Part shown: positions 8,438 to 17,199 of the stretch, one piece after another | Position numbering within the stretch: position 1 is the first letter of the stretch | Layout: the number at the start of each line of letters is the position of its first letter | Origin: Demequina iriomotensis | GTDB lineage: Bacteria; Actinomycetota; Actinomycetes; Actinomycetales; Demequinaceae | Length of the DNA: 64,000 nucleotides | Direction of reading: 5' to 3' | Assembly (NCBI RefSeq): GCF_000971395.1 | Contig: NZ_BBME01000019.1 | Span: forward strand, 27,198 to 91,197 | Made by a program: the position numbers and the translations under genes | The notes under the pieces: generated by a model | The model's input: only the letters and a program-made list of their open reading frames with translations | The model's database searches: none | Told to the model about the DNA's origin: nothing

Positions 8438-11400
8438 TCACGCCGGCGCCGGTGCGCGCGTCGCCTGGATGACGGTGCGGACCCAGTCGAGCACTTCGAG
8501 GCCCTCGACGGGCTTGCCGCCCACGCGTGCGGTCATGGGCGCGGGCACCAGGACCTGGCGTACCGCGGGCTTGATGAGCGTGCCCGGGAACAGGCGCGTC
8601 ACCCGCATCGCCGCCGAGTCGGGCAGCTCGAGCGGGCTGAAGCGGATGAGCCGGCCCTGGCTGACCACGTCGTGGATCCCGGCCGCGCGCAGCTCGAGGC
8701 GCAGGCGCGCGACGGCGACGAGGTTCGCGACGGGCTCGGGCAGCGGCCCGTAGCGGTCGTCGAGCTCCTCCTCGACCTCGGCGAGCGTCTCCGGCGTGTC
8801 CGCGTCCGCGATCTTGCGGTAGGCCTCGAGGCGCAGCCGCTCGTGCTCGATGTAGGACGTGGGAAGGTGCGCGTCGATCGGCAGGTCGACCGTCATCGGC
8901 GCCCGGTCCTCGACCTCCTCGCCGCGGAAGCCCGCGACGGCCTCGCCGACCATCCGGATGTAGAGGTCGAAGCCCACGCCCTCGATGTGGCCCGACTGCT
9001 CGGCGCCCAGCAGGTTGCCGGCGCCGCGAATCTCCAGGTCCTTCATCGCGACGGCCATGCCCGAGCCGAGGTCGGTGTTGGCGGCGATGGTCTGGAGGCG
9101 GTCGTGCGCGGTCTCGGTGAGCGTGCGCTCCGGCGGGTAGAGGAAGTAGGCGTAGGCACGCTCGCGGCCGCGGCCCACGCGTCCGCGCAGCTGGTGGAGC
9201 TGCGACAGGCCGAACGTGTCCGCGCGCTCGACGACGAGCGTGTTGGCGTTGGAGATGTCCAGGCCGGTCTCGACGATGGTGGTGCACACCAGCACGTCGT
9301 ACTTCTTGTCGTAGTAGTCGACGATGACCTGCTCGAGCTGCTTCTCGCTCATCTGACCGTGCGCGACCGCGACGCGCGCCTCCGGCACCAGCTCGCCGAT
9401 CTTGAGGGCCGCGCGGGTGATGGTCTTGACGGAGTTGTGGATGTAGAACACCTGCCCGTCGCGCAGCAGCTCGCGGCGGATCGCGGCGATCACCTGGGCG
9501 TCCTCATGCGGGCCCACGTACGTGAGGATCGGGTGCCGCTCCTCCGGCGGGGTCGCGAGCGTGGACATCTCGCGGATCCCGGTGACGGCCATCTCGAGCG
9601 TGCGCGGGATGGGCGTCGCGGACATCGCGAGCACGTCGACGTCGGTGCGCAGCGCCTTGAGCGTCTCCTTGTGCTCGACGCCGAACCGCTGCTCCTCGTC
9701 GATGATGATGAGGCCCAGGTTCTTGAACCGCACAGAGCCCGTGATGAGGCGGTGCGTGCCGACCACGAGGTCGATCTCGCCCTTGCCCAGCTGGTCGATG
9801 ATCTCCTTCGCCTCCTTGTCCGTCTGGAAGCGCGACAGCGCCGCGACCTTGACGGGGAACTGCGCGAAGCGCTCGGAGAAGGTGTCGACGTGCTGCTTCA
9901 CCAGGAGAGTCGTGGGGCAAAGGATCGCGACCTGGGTGCCGTCCTGGATGGCCTTGAACGCGGCGCGGACCGCGATCTCCGTCTTGCCGAAGCCGACGTC
10001 GCCGCAGACGAGGCGGTCCATGGGGACGGCCTTCTCCATGTCGGCCTTGACCTCGTCGATGGTCGACAGCTGGTCCGGGGTCTCGACGTACGCGAAGGAC
10101 TCCTCGAGCTCGCGCTGCCACGGGGTGTCGGGGCCGAACTCGCGACCCTTGGTCGCCATGCGCGCGCTGTACAGGCGGATGAGCTCGGCGGCGATCTCCT
10201 TGACGGCCTTGCGGGCCTTGCCCTTGGTCTTGGACCAGTCGGCGCCGCCCATCTTGTTGACGCTCGGGGCCTCGCCGCCCACGTACTTGGTGATGAGGTC
10301 CAGCTGGTCGGTGGGGACGCTGAGCCGGTCGGCCGGCCCGCCGCGCTTCGACGCCGCGTACTCGATCACCAGGTACTCGCGCTCGATGCCGCGCACCGTG
10401 CGCTTGGTGAGCTCGACGAAGCGCCCGACGCCGTGGGTCTCGTGGACCACGAAGTCGCCCGGGCGCAGCTGCAGCGGGTCCACCGCGGTGCGACGTCGGG
10501 CGGGGACCTTGACCTTGGGGCCGGCGGCGCTCGCGGAACGACCGGTGAGGTCGCTCTCGTGGAGCACCAGGAGCCTCGCGTCCGGCACCTGGAAGCCCCG
10601 CGCGTCGACGCCGGCGAGGACGGCGACGACGCCGGCGTCCGCATCGTCCGCCGTCGCCGCGACCCGCGCGGGGATGGACCGCTCGCCGCACTGCTCGACG
10701 ATGCGGTGGGCGGACCCGGTGCCGGCCGCCGCGATGACCACGCGCCAGCCCTCGCCCAGGCGCGCCTTGATGAGGTCGAGCACCGCGGCGAGGCGGCCGC
10801 GGAAGTCCTCGATCTCGCCGATGCCGGGGACCTCGGCGGCGGCGGTGCCGAACGGGCCGATGGCCGTCCACCCCAGGCCGCGCTCGGCGGCGGAGACCTC
10901 GACGTCCTCGAGGGAGAGGAAGCCGCCATGACCCTCCGGTCCCTGCGCCTCGATGGGCGAGTCGGCGCCTGCGGCGGCGCTCACCCACGCGGCCTGGAGG
11001 AACTCCTGCGCGGTGTGCTGGAGGTCCTCGGCGCGGCGCGCGAGGCGTTCGGGCTCGAGGGCGACGATGCGCACGTCGCGGGGCAGCACGTCCGTCACCG
11101 GGGTGAGGCGCGTGAGCAGGACCGGGATGAGCGACTCCATGCCCTCGACCGCGTGGCCGTCGGCGATGCGGGCGAGCATGTCGCCGGCCGCGGGGATCTG
11201 CTCGGCGAGGCTCGCGGCCCTCGCGCGCACGTCCTCGGTGAGCAGCAGCTCGCGGCACGGCGGGGCCCACAGTCGGCCCACGGACTCGAGCGACCGCTGA
11301 TCCGCGACGGAGAAGAAGCGCAGGCTCTCGACCTCGTCGCCGAAGAACTCGACGCGGATCGGGTGCGGGTCCGTGGGTGGGAAGACGTCGACGATCCCGC

Positions 11401-11938
11401 CGCGGACGGCGAACTCGCCGCGCCGCTCGACCATGTCGACGCGGGTGTACGCGGCGGCGCCAAGCGCCTGAGTGAGGTCGGTGAGGTCGCGCTCGTCGCC
11501 CTTCTTGAGGAGCACCGGCTGGAGGTCCGCGAGGCCGGGCACCAGCGGCTGCAGCATCGCGCGCAGCGGCGCGACCACGACGCGCGGCGCCGGCAGGCCC
11601 GACTCCTCGGCGGCCTCGGCGGGGTGAACCAGGCGGCGCAGCGTCGCGAGGCGCCGCGCGACCGTGTCGGAGCGCGGGCTGAGGCGTTCGTGGGGCAGCG
11701 TCTCCCAGCTGGGGAACGTGGCGACCTCGAGCGGGTCCAGGTACGCGGTGAGCGCGCGCGCGAGCTGCTCGGCGTCGCCCGAGGTGGCCGCGATGACGAC
11801 GATGGGCGCATCGTCCGTGGCCGCGGCGCGCGCGAGGAGCGGCGCGGCGGCCGCCCCGGGGGCCTGGATCGCGGCGGCGTCCCCGAGGCGCGCGTCGGCC
11901 CAGTCTCCGAGCAGGGGGGCGAGCGGGCGAGCGGTCAC
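8438..11938 (-). CDS. mfd: Transcription-repair coupling factor
   Basis: Mfd, 1166 residues, displaces RNA polymerase stalled at DNA lesions and recruits UvrA. Domains in order are the UvrB-like module (residues ~1-340), the polymerase-interacting domain starting LQLRPGDFVVHETHGVGRFVELTKR, the RecG-like translocase with Walker A VCGDVGFGKTEIA and Walker B IIDEEQRFGV, motif III AMSATPIPRTL, motif VI QLHQLRGRVGRGRERAYAYF, and the C-terminal TRCF autoinhibitory domain. Length is normal. Start GTG at 11938 is preceded by GGGAGGA. Long open frames on the opposite strand are GC-codon shadows of this gene. Confidence 0.97.
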   Translation of the reverse strand: MTARPLAPLLGDWADARLGDAAAIQAPGAAAAPLLARAAATDDAPIVVIAATSGDAEQLARALTAYLDPLEVATFPSWETLPHERLSPRSDTVARRLATLRRLVHPAEAAEESGLPAPRVVVAPLRAMLQPLVPGLADLQPVLLKKGDERDLTDLTQALGAAAYTRVDMVERRGEFAVRGGIVDVFPPTDPHPIRVEFFGDEVESLRFFSVADQRSLESVGRLWAPPCRELLLTEDVRARAASLAEQIPAAGDMLARIADGHAVEGMESLIPVLLTRLTPVTDVLPRDVRIVALEPERLARRAEDLQHTAQEFLQAAWVSAAAGADSPIEAQGPEGHGGFLSLEDVEVSAAERGLGWTAIGPFGTAAAEVPGIGEIEDFRGRLAAVLDLIKARLGEGWRVVIAAAGTGSAHRIVEQCGERSIPARVAATADDADAGVVAVLAGVDARGFQVPDARLLVLHESDLTGRSASAAGPKVKVPARRRTAVDPLQLRPGDFVVHETHGVGRFVELTKRTVRGIEREYLVIEYAASKRGGPADRLSVPTDQLDLITKYVGGEAPSVNKMGGADWSKTKGKARKAVKEIAAELIRLYSARMATKGREFGPDTPWQRELEESFAYVETPDQLSTIDEVKADMEKAVPMDRLVCGDVGFGKTEIAVRAAFKAIQDGTQVAILCPTTLLVKQHVDTFSERFAQFPVKVAALSRFQTDKEAKEIIDQLGKGEIDLVVGTHRLITGSVRFKNLGLIIIDEEQRFGVEHKETLKALRTDVDVLAMSATPIPRTLEMAVTGIREMSTLATPPEERHPILTYVGPHEDAQVIAAIRRELLRDGQVFYIHNSVKTITRAALKIGELVPEARVAVAHGQMSEKQLEQVIVDYYDKKYDVLVCTTIVETGLDISNANTLVVERADTFGLSQLHQLRGRVGRGRERAYAYFLYPPERTLTETAHDRLQTIAANTDLGSGMAVAMKDLEIRGAGNLLGAEQSGHIEGVGFDLYIRMVGEAVAGFRGEEVEDRAPMTVDLPIDAHLPTSYIEHERLRLEAYRKIADADTPETLAEVEEELDDRYGPLPEPVANLVAVARLRLELRAAGIHDVVSQGRLIRFSPLELPDSAAMRVTRLFPGTLIKPAVRQVLVPAPMTARVGGKPVEGLEVLDWVRTVIQATRAPAPA

Positions 11939-12013
11939 GGGGGTCCTCCCAGGGCATGACGACGGACCGGAGATTCCGGCACAGACATCCTAGGCACGCC
12001 CGGCTCCCGCCTC

Positions 12014-12113
12014 CCGGACACTGGCAACGGATCTCGGAGCGACACGCGGGCGATCCGAGGCGATATCCGTGCGACACGCCGCCGACCCGGGACTCGCTCC
12101 GTTGGAAGTGTCC
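12014..12113. repeat. Intergenic imperfect palindrome, copy 1 of a two-copy element
   Basis: GGACACT-GGC-AACGGA (12016-12031) pairs with TCCGTT-GGA-AGTGTCC (12098-12113), broken only by a central three-base mismatch. The 23 bases at 12014-12036 and the block CCGGGACTCG at 12087-12096 recur exactly at 63918-63940 and 63991-64000 with the same 71-base spacing between GGACACT and CCGGGACTCG. The 50-base middle differs between copies. It lies in the divergent gap between mfd and the SAHH-like operon. Confidence 0.7.
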
Positions 12114-12171
12114 AGCGGAGGGGCGGAGGTGGCGGGCGGTCCTCGGCGTGCGCGCTCCTAGACTTCTCCTC

Positions 12172-13650
12172 ATGACCGACCCGCACGCCACGGCCGAGCG
12201 GATCCTCCGCCGCTTCGCCAGCGACACCAACCTCCTCATCGCAGGACGGCCCGTCCGCGTGTCCGCGGAGGCCGAGGACACCGCCACCGCGCTCGCCGTC
12301 GCGGGCATGGCCCGCGCGCTCGGCGCGCGTCTGGTCGAGGACGATGCGACCGGGCCCGACGTGCTCGACATCGACGTCCACGGGAACGATGCGACCCTCG
12401 CCCTGGGCGGACGGCCCCTGGCCGGCCGCGGCGACGCCGGCGGACGGCTCGACTTCGCCCGCGCCCACATGCCGGTCTCGACCGCGCTCGCCGCGGAGCT
12501 CGCCGCCGCGGGCACGGTGGCGGGGCTGCGCATCGGCGTCTCGATGACGCTCGAGCCCAAGACTGCCAACCTCGCGCTGCTGCTGCGCGACGCGGGCGCC
12601 GACGTGGCGGTGTACGCGCACCCCGACGAGACCGACCCGGCCGTGGCCGAGGTCCTCCGCGAGCGCGGGGTGCCGGTCGACGCCGACGCGACCCTCTCCG
12701 GCGACGCCGAGCGCGATGCGGCCCTCGCGTGGCTGCGGCGCGGCTTCGACGTCGTGGTGGACGACGGCTCGCACCTGGTCCGCCTGGCGCACGAGGCCGC
12801 TCCCGAGATCGTCGGCGGCTGGATCGGCGTCACCGAGGAGACCACCTCGGGCCTCACGCCGCTGCGCGCGATGGCGGCGGCGGGCCTGCTTGCGACGCCC
12901 GTGGTCGCGGTCAACGATGCGGCGACCAAGACCGGCTTCGACAACCGCTACGGCACCGGGCAGTCGTGCGTGCTCGCGATCGCCGATCTGCTCGAGCACG
13001 TCGACGCGACGGTGCGCGACATGCCGGTGCTCGTGATCGGCTACGGCCCGGTCGGCGTGGGCGTCGCGGCGCATCTGCGCGCGCTCGGCGCCGAGGTGCG
13101 CGTCGCGGAGATCGATCCGCTGCGCGCGCTGCTCGCCGCGCACGACGGCTACGAGGTGGGCCAGGCCGAGGACCTCGCCGACGGCGCGCTCGTGGTGTCC
13201 TGCACCGGCGTGGCCGCGACGGTCACCACCGAGATCCTCGCGCGTGCGGCCGCGGTCGCCGTCGCGGGCGGCGTGCCCGGCGAGGTCGAGCTGGACGCCG
13301 CCGTGCTCGAACCCATCGAGGTGGCCGGGGCTCCCGTGCCTCACCTCGACGTCGACACCGCCCACGGCACGCTCGTGCTGGACCGCGGAGGCTGCATCAA
13401 CGTCACCGCCGCCGAGGGCAACCCCATCGAGATCATGGACCTCAGCTTCGCGACCCAGCTCGCCGCCATCCGGCAGCTGGTCGAGACGCGCCCCGCGATC
13501 GGCGTGCACGCGCTGGCGGACGATGCGGTGGCGCACGTCGCGGCGACCGCCGCGACCGCCCGCGGCCTCGCGCTCGACGCAAGCCGCGCATCGTCCCCCG
13601 CCGAGGGCCCGGACTGGCGCTCGCGCCGCTACCGGGGCGTCGGCGCATGA
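12172..13650 (+). CDS. S-adenosylhomocysteine-hydrolase-like NAD-binding protein with altered active site
   Basis: Protein of 492 residues with the full SAHH architecture: GVTEETTSGLTPL, VNDAATKTGFDNRYGTGQS, the NAD-binding VLVIGYGPVGVGVAAHL and GGCINVTAAEGNPIEIMDLSF. By eye against canonical SAHH, the glutamate of EETT, the lysine of ATKT and the DN of FDN are kept, but the HMT histidine, the GHFD histidine and the YGC cysteine are replaced, and the C-terminal KPxxYRY tail is missing. It is therefore a divergent paralogue, probably acting on a different nucleoside-like compound. It opens a rightward operon and overlaps the amidohydrolase by ATGA. Confidence 0.75.
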   Translation: MTDPHATAERILRRFASDTNLLIAGRPVRVSAEAEDTATALAVAGMARALGARLVEDDATGPDVLDIDVHGNDATLALGGRPLAGRGDAGGRLDFARAHMPVSTALAAELAAAGTVAGLRIGVSMTLEPKTANLALLLRDAGADVAVYAHPDETDPAVAEVLRERGVPVDADATLSGDAERDAALAWLRRGFDVVVDDGSHLVRLAHEAAPEIVGGWIGVTEETTSGLTPLRAMAAAGLLATPVVAVNDAATKTGFDNRYGTGQSCVLAIADLLEHVDATVRDMPVLVIGYGPVGVGVAAHLRALGAEVRVAEIDPLRALLAAHDGYEVGQAEDLADGALVVSCTGVAATVTTEILARAAAVAVAGGVPGEVELDAAVLEPIEVAGAPVPHLDVDTAHGTLVLDRGGCINVTAAEGNPIEIMDLSFATQLAAIRQLVETRPAIGVHALADDAVAHVAATAATARGLALDASRASSPAEGPDWRSRRYRGVGA

Positions 13651-14951
13651 GCACCGTCGTCTACAGCGCGGCCCTGGTGCTGCCCATGACCGCGCCGCCC
13701 GTGCTGGACGGCGCGATCGCCGTGCGCGGCCGCCGCATCGTCCACGTGGGCGAGCGCGCGTGGGTGGTCGAGGCGCTTCGCGAGAGCGGCCACGCCTTCA
13801 CCGAGGTGCACTGGGACGGCGTGCTCATGCCCGGGCTCATCAACGCCCACACCCACCTGCAGTACACGGGCATGGCCGAGGTGGGCCAGGGCAGCTACCA
13901 GGGATTCGAGGACTGGGCGCGCGCGTTCAACCCGGTGTACGACCGCGGCCAGGACTGGCGCGGCGCCGCGGCCGCCGGCGCGCGCATGGCGCTCGAGGCG
14001 GGCACCACGTCCGTCGCGGACGTGGTCACGGATCTCGAGGCGATGTACGCGCTCGCCGATGCCGGGCTGCACGGCATCACGTACTGGGAGGTCATGGACT
14101 GGACCAACGCGGCCTGGCGCGAGCGCGGCCGCGCGCAGGTCGAGGCGGCGCTGGACGCGCTCCCGACGCCGCCGGGGACGGGCCTCAGCCCGCACGCGCC
14201 GTACTCCCTCGAGATCGTGCCTCTGCTCGACATCCCCGACATCGTCCGCGAGCGCGGCAGCCGCATCCACATCCACCTGGGCGAGTCCGCGATCGAGCGC
14301 GAGTTCTCGCACACCGTCGCGGAGCCGTGGCAGGCGAAGAACCTCGGCTCGCTGTCCGAGCTGCGCTCGGCGGGCTACGGCACCTCCGCGACGGACTACG
14401 TCGACCACCTCGGCGTGCTCGGCCCCGACTGCCACATCGCGCACGGCGTGTACCTCAGCGCGAACGATCGCGCGCTCCTGCGCGCGCGCGGCACCTCGGT
14501 GGCGCTGTGCCCGCGCTCGAACGCGGTCATCGGCCTCGACGAGCCGCCGGTCGCGGCCTACCTCACCGAGGGCAGCCCGATCTCGGTGGGCACCGACTCC
14601 CTGTCGAGCGCGCCGTCGCTCGACCTCATGGGCGACGTCGCCGCGCTGCACCGGCTCGCCCGCGGCCAGGGCTACTCCGGAGCGGACCTGGCCGAGCGCC
14701 TCCTCGCCGCGGCGACGCTCGGCGGGTCGCGCGCGATGGGCCTGCACATGGGCGCCGATCGCACCGGGTACCTCGCGGTGGGCGCGCGCGCCGATCTCGC
14801 GTTCCTCGACGTCCCCGTCGCGGACGTCGCCACCACCGTCGACGACCTCGCTCGCCACGGCGAGGGCCGTGCCGTCGCCACCGTCATCGCCGGGCGCCTC
14901 CGCCACGCGGCGGGGGCTTTCACCGACAGGACCGGAGCCGCCTTCTCATGA
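13647..14951 (+). CDS. Amidohydrolase, SAH/MTA deaminase-like (COG0402)
   Basis: Metal-dependent amidohydrolase of 434 residues. The (beta/alpha)8 metal site is complete: HTH in LINAHTHLQYTG, H in LSPHAPYSLEIV, HxxE in IHIHLGESA, H in HIAHGVYLS and D in SVGTDSLSSAP. These match the deaminase branch that includes S-adenosylhomocysteine and methylthioadenosine deaminases and chlorohydrolases. Start and stop overlap both neighbours by ATGA. Next to an SAHH-like protein, deamination of a nucleoside-type substrate before or after its cleavage is a reasonable guess, not shown. Confidence 0.82.
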   Translation: MSTVVYSAALVLPMTAPPVLDGAIAVRGRRIVHVGERAWVVEALRESGHAFTEVHWDGVLMPGLINAHTHLQYTGMAEVGQGSYQGFEDWARAFNPVYDRGQDWRGAAAAGARMALEAGTTSVADVVTDLEAMYALADAGLHGITYWEVMDWTNAAWRERGRAQVEAALDALPTPPGTGLSPHAPYSLEIVPLLDIPDIVRERGSRIHIHLGESAIEREFSHTVAEPWQAKNLGSLSELRSAGYGTSATDYVDHLGVLGPDCHIAHGVYLSANDRALLRARGTSVALCPRSNAVIGLDEPPVAAYLTEGSPISVGTDSLSSAPSLDLMGDVAALHRLARGQGYSGADLAERLLAAATLGGSRAMGLHMGADRTGYLAVGARADLAFLDVPVADVATTVDDLARHGEGRAVATVIAGRLRHAAGAFTDRTGAAFS

Positions 14952-15385
14952 CCGCCATCCCCGCGACCGCCGCGCTGCTGGGCCTTGAGCCGCACCCCGA
15001 GGGCGGCTGGTTCCGCCGCACCTACACCGCATCGTCCGCCGTCGACACGGCGGGCGGCCCCCGCCCCGCCGCGACGATCATCCACTACCTCCTCACGCCC
15101 GACGAGGAGAGCGCGTGGCACGTGGTCAGCTCCGACGAGGTCTGGCTGTGGCACGGCCCCGGCGCGCTCGAGCTGCGGCTCGGCGGCGCGGGCGACGCGC
15201 CGGACGATGCGGCGGTCGCGGTGACGCTCGGCCCGGACCTCGCCGCCGGTCACGTCGCGCAGGCGCTCGTCCCCGCGGGGACCTGGCAGGCGGCCCGACC
15301 GGCCACGGACCAGGAGGTTCTGGTGAGCTGCGCGGTCTCCCCCGGCTTCGACTTCGCCGACTGGAGGCTCGCGGCGCACGAGTAG
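14948..15385 (+). CDS. DUF985 cupin protein
   Basis: Small cupin of 145 residues: LGLEPHPEGGWFRRTYTAS, TIIHYLLTPDEESAWHVVSSDEVWLWHGPGALELRL and the closing SCAVSPGFDFADWRL are typical of DUF985 (family of yeast Yml079w), which binds small, possibly nucleoside- or sugar-like ligands in a beta barrel. It starts inside the amidohydrolase stop (ATGA), so the three genes are tightly coupled. Its role in the pathway is unknown; family members have been proposed as epimerase-like or binding proteins. Confidence 0.85.
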   Translation: MTAIPATAALLGLEPHPEGGWFRRTYTASSAVDTAGGPRPAATIIHYLLTPDEESAWHVVSSDEVWLWHGPGALELRLGGAGDAPDDAAVAVTLGPDLAAGHVAQALVPAGTWQAARPATDQEVLVSCAVSPGFDFADWRLAAHE

Positions 15386-15447
15386 ACTGTGCGCGCGAGG
15401 CCGACGACGGCCCCAGACTCCCCCCTTTCACTCTTTCGAGGAGCATC

Positions 15448-16317
15448 ATGATCAGCACACGTGTGCGCGCAGGCCTGTTCGCGACGACCGCCGTCTCGGC
15501 GATGATGCTGGCGGGCTGCTCCTCCTCCCCGGAGGCCGAGCCCACCGCCGCCGCGACCGACGCGACCTCGACCGCCGCCGAGGCGCCGCTCGAGACCGTC
15601 ACCGAGGGCAAGCTCACCATCGCGACCGGCGAGCCCGCCTACGAGCCGTGGGTCATCGGCGACGCGCCCGAGACCGGCGAGGGCTTCGAGTCCGCCGTCG
15701 CGTACGCGGTCGCCGAGGAGCTCGGCTTCGCCGAGTCCGACGTCGTGTGGGTCCGCACGGGCTTCGACGAGGCGATCGCGCCGGGCGCGAAGGACTGGGA
15801 CCTCAACATCCAGCAGTTCTCGATCACGCCCGAGCGCGCGCAGGCCGTCGACTTCTCGAGCCCGTACTACACGACCACCCAGGCGCTCGTCGCCGTCGAC
15901 GGCTCCGCCTTCGCGGACGCGACCAGCGTCGGCGACCTCGCGGGTGCGAAGGTCGGCGTCGCGGTCGGGACCACCTCGTACGACGTCGCCGTCGAGAAGC
16001 TCGGCGACGACGACCTCGCGGTGTTCAACAACGTCGCCGACGTGGTCGCGGCGCTCAACGCCGGCCAGATCGACGCGTTCGTGACCGACCTCCCGGGCGC
16101 CTTCTACTCGGCCTACGTCGAGGTCGACAACGGCACCATCGTCGGCCAGTTCGCGGGCTCCGAGGGCGGCGACGACTTCGGCCTCGTGCTGCCCAAGGGC
16201 TCGTCGCTGACCGCGCCCGTCACCGCCGCGGTCGACGAGCTCCGCGACAACGGCACCCTCACCGCGCTCGAGTCCGAGTGGCTGTCCGAGGCCGTCGACG
16301 TGCCGGTCCTCGGCTAA
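15448..16317 (+). CDS. Polar amino-acid ABC transporter substrate-binding lipoprotein
   Basis: Solute-binding protein of family 3, 289 residues, with lipoprotein signal ending SAMMLAGC. The bilobed fold is visible: KLTIATGEPAYEPWVI, WDLNIQQFSITPERAQAVDFSSPYYTT (first lobe), KVGVAVGTTSYDVAVEKLG and QIDAFVTDLPGAFYSAY. It anchors at the membrane and feeds the adjacent permease and ATPase. The ligand is probably a polar amino acid or related zwitterion. A 62-base gap with a GGCCG/CGGCC hairpin separates it from the cupin gene, so it may be transcribed both with and without it. Confidence 0.92.
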   Translation: MISTRVRAGLFATTAVSAMMLAGCSSSPEAEPTAAATDATSTAAEAPLETVTEGKLTIATGEPAYEPWVIGDAPETGEGFESAVAYAVAEELGFAESDVVWVRTGFDEAIAPGAKDWDLNIQQFSITPERAQAVDFSSPYYTTTQALVAVDGSAFADATSVGDLAGAKVGVAVGTTSYDVAVEKLGDDDLAVFNNVADVVAALNAGQIDAFVTDLPGAFYSAYVEVDNGTIVGQFAGSEGGDDFGLVLPKGSSLTAPVTAAVDELRDNGTLTALESEWLSEAVDVPVLG

Positions 16318-16323
16318 GCGACG

Positions 16324-17199
16324 ATGACGGACCGGACGGCGGGCACGGACGTGGAGGCCTGGCAGCCCAGCGAGCTCGAGCTCGACCGTAGGCTGCAGCG
16401 TCGCCGCGCGTCCCGCCGTTCGGTCCTGGTCGCCCTCGTCTCGACGGCAGTCTTCGCGGGCGTCGTCGGCTGGACGGTGCTGACCTCCCCCGGCTGGGAG
16501 AACGTCCAGCAGACGTTCTTCGACCCCGGGATCGCGGCGAAGTCCTTCCCCAAGATCCTCGAGGGCCTGTGGCTCAACATCCGCGTGCTGTTCTTCGCGA
16601 CGATCGCGGTCGCGGTGGTGGCGACGCTGCTCGCGGTGATGCGATCGCTGCGGGGGCCCGTGTGGTTCCCGCTGCGTGCCCTCGCCACCGGCTACACGGA
16701 CCTGTTTCGCGGGCTGCCGGTGCTCATCGTCCTGTACCTCGTGGGCTTCGGCATCCCGGCCCTCAACCCCGAGGACCGCGTCCCGGTCGCTCTCCTCGGC
16801 ACCATCGGCATCTCGCTGTGCTACTCGGCGTACGTGGCCGAGGTGCTGCGCGCCGGCATGGAGGCCGTGCATCCGTCGCAGCGCATCGCGGCGCGGTCGC
16901 TGGGCCTGTCCCACGCCAAGACGCTGCGGCTCGTGGTGATCCCGCAGGCGCTCCGCAAGGTGGTGCCGGCGCTCATGAACGACTTCGTGTCGATGCAGAA
17001 GGACGTGGGCCTCATCTCGGTCCTCGGCGCCGTCGACGCGGTCCGCGCGGCGCAGATCGTCCAGGCCCAGACCTACAACTTCACGCCCTACGTGGTGGCG
17101 GGCCTCATGTTCGTGGCGCTGTCGTTCCCCATGATCCGCCTCACGGACGCGGTGTCCGCGCGGATGGCCAAGCGCGAGCAGATGGGAGGGACCGTATGA
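16324..17199 (+). CDS. Polar amino-acid ABC transporter permease
   Basis: Membrane subunit of a His/Glu/Gln-type importer, 291 residues. It has a charged cytoplasmic N-terminus of ~40 residues, about six membrane helices and the HisM-type coupling motif VLRAGMEAVHPSQRIAARSLGLSHAKTLRLVVIPQALR, where EAA-loop residues contact the ATPase. YTDLFRGLPVLIVLYLVGF is the conserved entry to the permease domain. A single permease gene implies a homodimer. It is six bases from the binding protein and overlaps the ATPase by ATGA. Confidence 0.93.
   Translation: MTDRTAGTDVEAWQPSELELDRRLQRRRASRRSVLVALVSTAVFAGVVGWTVLTSPGWENVQQTFFDPGIAAKSFPKILEGLWLNIRVLFFATIAVAVVATLLAVMRSLRGPVWFPLRALATGYTDLFRGLPVLIVLYLVGFGIPALNPEDRVPVALLGTIGISLCYSAYVAEVLRAGMEAVHPSQRIAARSLGLSHAKTLRLVVIPQALRKVVPALMNDFVSMQKDVGLISVLGAVDAVRAAQIVQAQTYNFTPYVVAGLMFVALSFPMIRLTDAVSARMAKREQMGGTV

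Noticed and set aside
8672..11959. A very long open frame on the plus strand opposite mfd, and similar long frames opposite hppA, metG and the helicase gene
   Set aside because: They are complements of GC3-rich genes, encode Arg/Ala/Gly/Asp-rich low-complexity chains and match no family, while the opposite strand shows intact conserved motifs.
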